DNA of 64,000 bases from Fistularia commersonii. Taxonomy: Eukaryota; Chordata; Actinopteri; Syngnathiformes; Fistulariidae. This document shows positions 60,571 to 64,000 of the stretch, piece after piece. The stretch is taken from assembly GCA_037954325.1 (NCBI GenBank), contig JBBMNZ010000035.1:9598501-9662500 (forward strand). The letters are read 5' to 3'. The position numbers and the translations under genes are program-made. Positions within the stretch are counted from its first letter, which is position 1; the number at the start of each line of letters is the position of its first letter. Under the pieces are notes generated by a model. It was given only the letters and a program-made list of their open reading frames with translations. It was not told the DNA's origin and ran no database searches.

Positions 60571-63500
60571 TCAAAAAGGCCTTTGGGGTCTATATTGTGT
60601 GCGTCAGCAGGGGGTACCAGCAAATACACTGGTGTTAGAAAAGCCTCACTGCTGGAAGGACAGACACAGAAAAGCGAAAAGAGAAAGAAGTCTATCCAGC
60701 AAGTCCAAACTGGTCTTTCCCTGGGAGTCGAGACTAAAGTGAGTAAATCGCGGAATGCGTTGTTTTGTTGTTTATTTTTTTAACCACACTAACAATCATG
60801 CGTAATGTGGGAAAACACGCGTAAATGTATGAGATTCAAATGTAACCCCTTTCCCTGGAAACACACTTCCTTTGACACTTCAAAGTGGAAAATCAAGGAC
60901 ACCCCGTTTCCAGTGGAATTCTGAAAATATCCACAGATCAGTGAAAAAATTCCACACTTTCGATGAAATGTGAATATGTGTGTTTCCTGTTGGCCTGACA
61001 GTTTAATCTGAAGATCATGTCCTATAATACATAAAATTCAAATGCAATCTAACAAAGCCAAGATCGGAACTGAACATATTTACAAAGAATTTATATCAAA
61101 ACATTCATGATACCTGCCAGTCTTTAAGTGATGGAATTATGACCTCATTAGTCCTCACATATATGTACAAGTAATACATAATCATTAATAATTAAAACAC
61201 ATTAAATACAAGATGTAATGACAATAAGCATGTAAAAAAAAAACGTATTCAATTAATAAATATGTGCATTCATTCATTCCTTCAGTTAGTCTGATATTTT
61301 TGGTGGTAATTTGCTGGTAATGGAACCTTTATACCTATGAGTAGTTTTCATAAAGGCCATAAGATTAGATGAGGTCAATGTTTTTCTTTGTTTTATTTTT
61401 TGGTTTGTTTTCTTTCTTTTTTATATATAGCTCCCTTGGTTTGACCTTGTAGTAATAAGAAGGTCTCTGGCAGCAAGCTTTCATAGAACAGCTCTTACAT
61501 GAGCCAAACACTTTTCTCGAGATGCTCTTTTAATATTCAAGCCTTGACTGTGCCTGCTGTTGAGGAGATATTTGCCAACATCAGAATGTTATTAATAACA
61601 GTACCTCGGCGCTGTCAGACAGAGTGTAAGTCTGAAAATGTAAATCAGTAACATTTTCGGCTTTATGTGCAAGGGATTTTAGAAGGAAAACAAACACCTG
61701 GAAATGAAATGTCTACCCTAATACATAGGAGTCTGCTTGATATTTGCAAATGGAAACTTTACTTAGAATTAGAATTTTGAGCCAGAGCTTGAGCTTGTAT
61801 TTAAAACTGTGTACCGATCAATTGTTTTGGAAGAAAAGTAACACCAAGAAAACTTATTTGCAGCAAAAGTACAAACTAGTTCCTGTGGGTACATATTGGG
61901 AATCTTTGCCACATGGCTTTTGTTGGCCTAATACGTTGTCATCACGCCAAGAATGAATACATGAATGTAGGGTGCTTCCATTTTCAAAACCAGGGGATAA
62001 AGTAAGTTCCAAAACTAACACATAGTTCCCTCTCAATGGCTATTCAACCTCAGAAAAGGCACGAGCCAACCATTACATCCTTTCCACAAACCTGGATTTG
62101 CAGCGATCATAGTAAACCTGCATGGGTATAAACACCCAAATTCCCCTGTATATTTTCAGTTGGGTGCAAGTAGACCCTCCATTATTTATTTTTTTATCGG
62201 TGACAGGTGATTTATTTTATTACAAATTCAGCCGCCGTGTTCTTGTCCAGAGACTTTCCGCCCTATTTAAGTTGTCAGCCTTACTGAAGCAGTTGTGCCA
62301 TTCAATGAAATGAGTTTTAGGACATGGTCAAAGCAAAACAATCCCCTGTCAGCCAAGGATTCGCATAACCCCTGCCCTGTAAAGCCCATGTGGCTACAGG
62401 AATGTTCTCTAACCAATGTATGTGTTGGGTTTGAGGTGTACCCAGCCATTGTTCGCACCATTTAAACAAAGCAGACTGGCATAGAGCGTTTTAAATTCAC
62501 TGAAACCAGCTATGACTCGGGGACATCTGGCTTTGGCCTGTGATAGAAACGTATTTGATCCAGCGGCATTTGGCTCACCAGCTGCCTTTACTCCTCAGTT
62601 TCGGGAGGAGTAGTGAACTACTCAAGTAACTTGGGCAAATCTAGTTGTCTAATCTTGTTGTCAAATGTCGTCCAAGTCCCATTAAAGACAGCCAGGAGCG
62701 GAATGTAAACGTTTAGCCACCTTAGCATTTTCTTTTCCATGCTGCTTCTTTAAATTTGTTTTTCCAGTTTCGCGAGACAAAAACACAAATGGACAGATCA
62801 TCATTTGGGAACCAACTTGTAATAAAGACAATCATTTCTTTTAAAGAATGAGTGTCCACTTTCATCCAATCTGTTAAAAAAAGTGTTATAAGGAGCACCA
62901 GGACCCTGCCAATCCAACTTGAATTGACTCCACAAGCCATGGGGGGCAAATTGTGCACAGGCCTTGGAACCTGTGCCTATTTGCCTCCGGATCCAGTCAT
63001 ATGTGTTGTTTCAAAATTGCTCAAATGTAATTCCTAGTGATAGTCATGAAGTCCTGATGAGTCACACTGAAGCCCTTAAGCTGTAAGAACTCTGATTCTG
63101 TAAAAGTTCTCCTTTCTTTGTGTTGGATTCATTACAGAAGCTGTTAGGCAAAATAACACAAAAAAAGGAAAAAAAAAATGAAACTGGCTACTCTCACACC
63201 AGTGATCTCACATTAAAAATGTTGGCTCAGAGCTCAAGTATGTGGCAAGAACAACATTTAATACACCTATTCATCCTCTGAGAACTATCCTCCCTGTTAA
63301 TGTGCAGGCTTTCAAATGCGTCGAGATTTATTTAAGGTGAAATTTACCTTCCATCTCTGCAAGTCACAGTTCCACTGTATATTATATAGCAAGGGTGGTG
63401 TTTCTTTAACTGCAATCTTTATTGATTAACATGCGATTCAGCGCCGTCTTTGGATCAAGTTTAAAAGAACAGCTTGGAATGTTTAATACCCATTAATCAT

Positions 63501-64000
63501 TTATTACAGAGTTTGGTTTCAGTTTCACGGTCATCTATCCTTTTCTTCTCACTGGAAATCCAAGCCACCAGGTTGTCATTTGCAATTATCGAGGCACAAG
63601 TGAGAAATCTTTAACTACAGCGATGCTACGTCTAAATGACAATTAGACTTTCACAGCAGCGTCACCGTTGTTTTTTTTGTGTACTGCGAACGGTTCGGGA
63701 CTTCCCAACGTATTTCTGGTATACAGAGAAGATCAATTTTTTTCCTTATCACTCGTGTGTGTACATGAGATTACACCAGTATTGCAATCACCTCCACATG
63801 TGTTTAAAAGTGTCAGATGTCTCCTATCCCATTCAGTATGCAAATAAATACCATTTTCCACATGCAAAATCAGCATTACAGTTTGCCTTACTTTGATGGT
63901 TTCCAACTGGTTGCCTCACTATAACAAATGCCTGGTCTACTGTGACTTTGGCATCTGGTTGATGTGCTTTAAATCTTTTTTTAGATCATTAGATGCATTT

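Larger units (their letters stand above)
54421..64000 (+). other. tenm3: Intron after the fourth tenm3 coding exon, last part
   Basis: Contains a 25-base T-run (54751-54775) and several microsatellites. Unique-looking stretches occur at 58130-58230, 61480-61720, 62480-63050 and 63300-63700. No exon of the transmembrane or EGF part of teneurin was found, so the intron runs past the end. Confidence 0.6.

Overview
The window is nuclear DNA from a vertebrate, most likely a ray-finned (teleost) fish. The evidence is spliced exons with GT/AG borders, AT-rich non-coding DNA crowded with di-, tetra- and pentanucleotide microsatellites, and interspersed repeats of types common in fish genomes (tRNA-headed SINEs, RTE-like LINEs, a short inverted-repeat DNA element). 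There are no bacterial-style genes, operons, tRNA or rRNA genes, or CRISPR arrays.

One protein-coding gene is recognisable: the 5' coding part of a teneurin, best matched to teneurin-3 (tenm3), on the + strand. Four coding exons are seen (25790-25912, 27237-27357, 28316-28386, 33847-34134). They join in phase to encode about the first 184 residues of the cytoplasmic teneurin N-terminal domain. The transmembrane segment, EGF repeats and extracellular part are not here, so the intron after the fourth exon runs at least 29.9 kb to the end of the window. The first exon also carries 5' UTR behind a splice acceptor, so the promoter and any non-coding first exon lie upstream, unrecognised or outside the window.

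The rest is intronic or upstream non-coding sequence. Regions: 1-25789, upstream DNA with a tRNA-headed repeat (5656-6021), an inverted-repeat element inserted in a TATC microsatellite (8761-9245), a tRNA-derived SINE (11043-11231), a decayed RTE-like LINE (about 11428-14135) and more SINE-like copies (19-22.5 kb). 25790-34134, the tenm3 exons, with an antisense RTE-like LINE in the third intron (31628-33660). 34135-64000, a large intron with many microsatellites, a LINE 3' fragment (42693-42775), a SINE-like copy (about 43985-44150), a third long RTE-like copy (about 49855-52680) and an unrelated truncated LINE on the - strand (about 52975-54420).

I found no novel gene system. The most useful observations are the tenm3 exon structure with a seven-residue insertion, the antisense LINE close to exon 4, the LINE copy lacking its reverse transcriptase core, the transposon inside a microsatellite, and a few candidate regulatory motifs.
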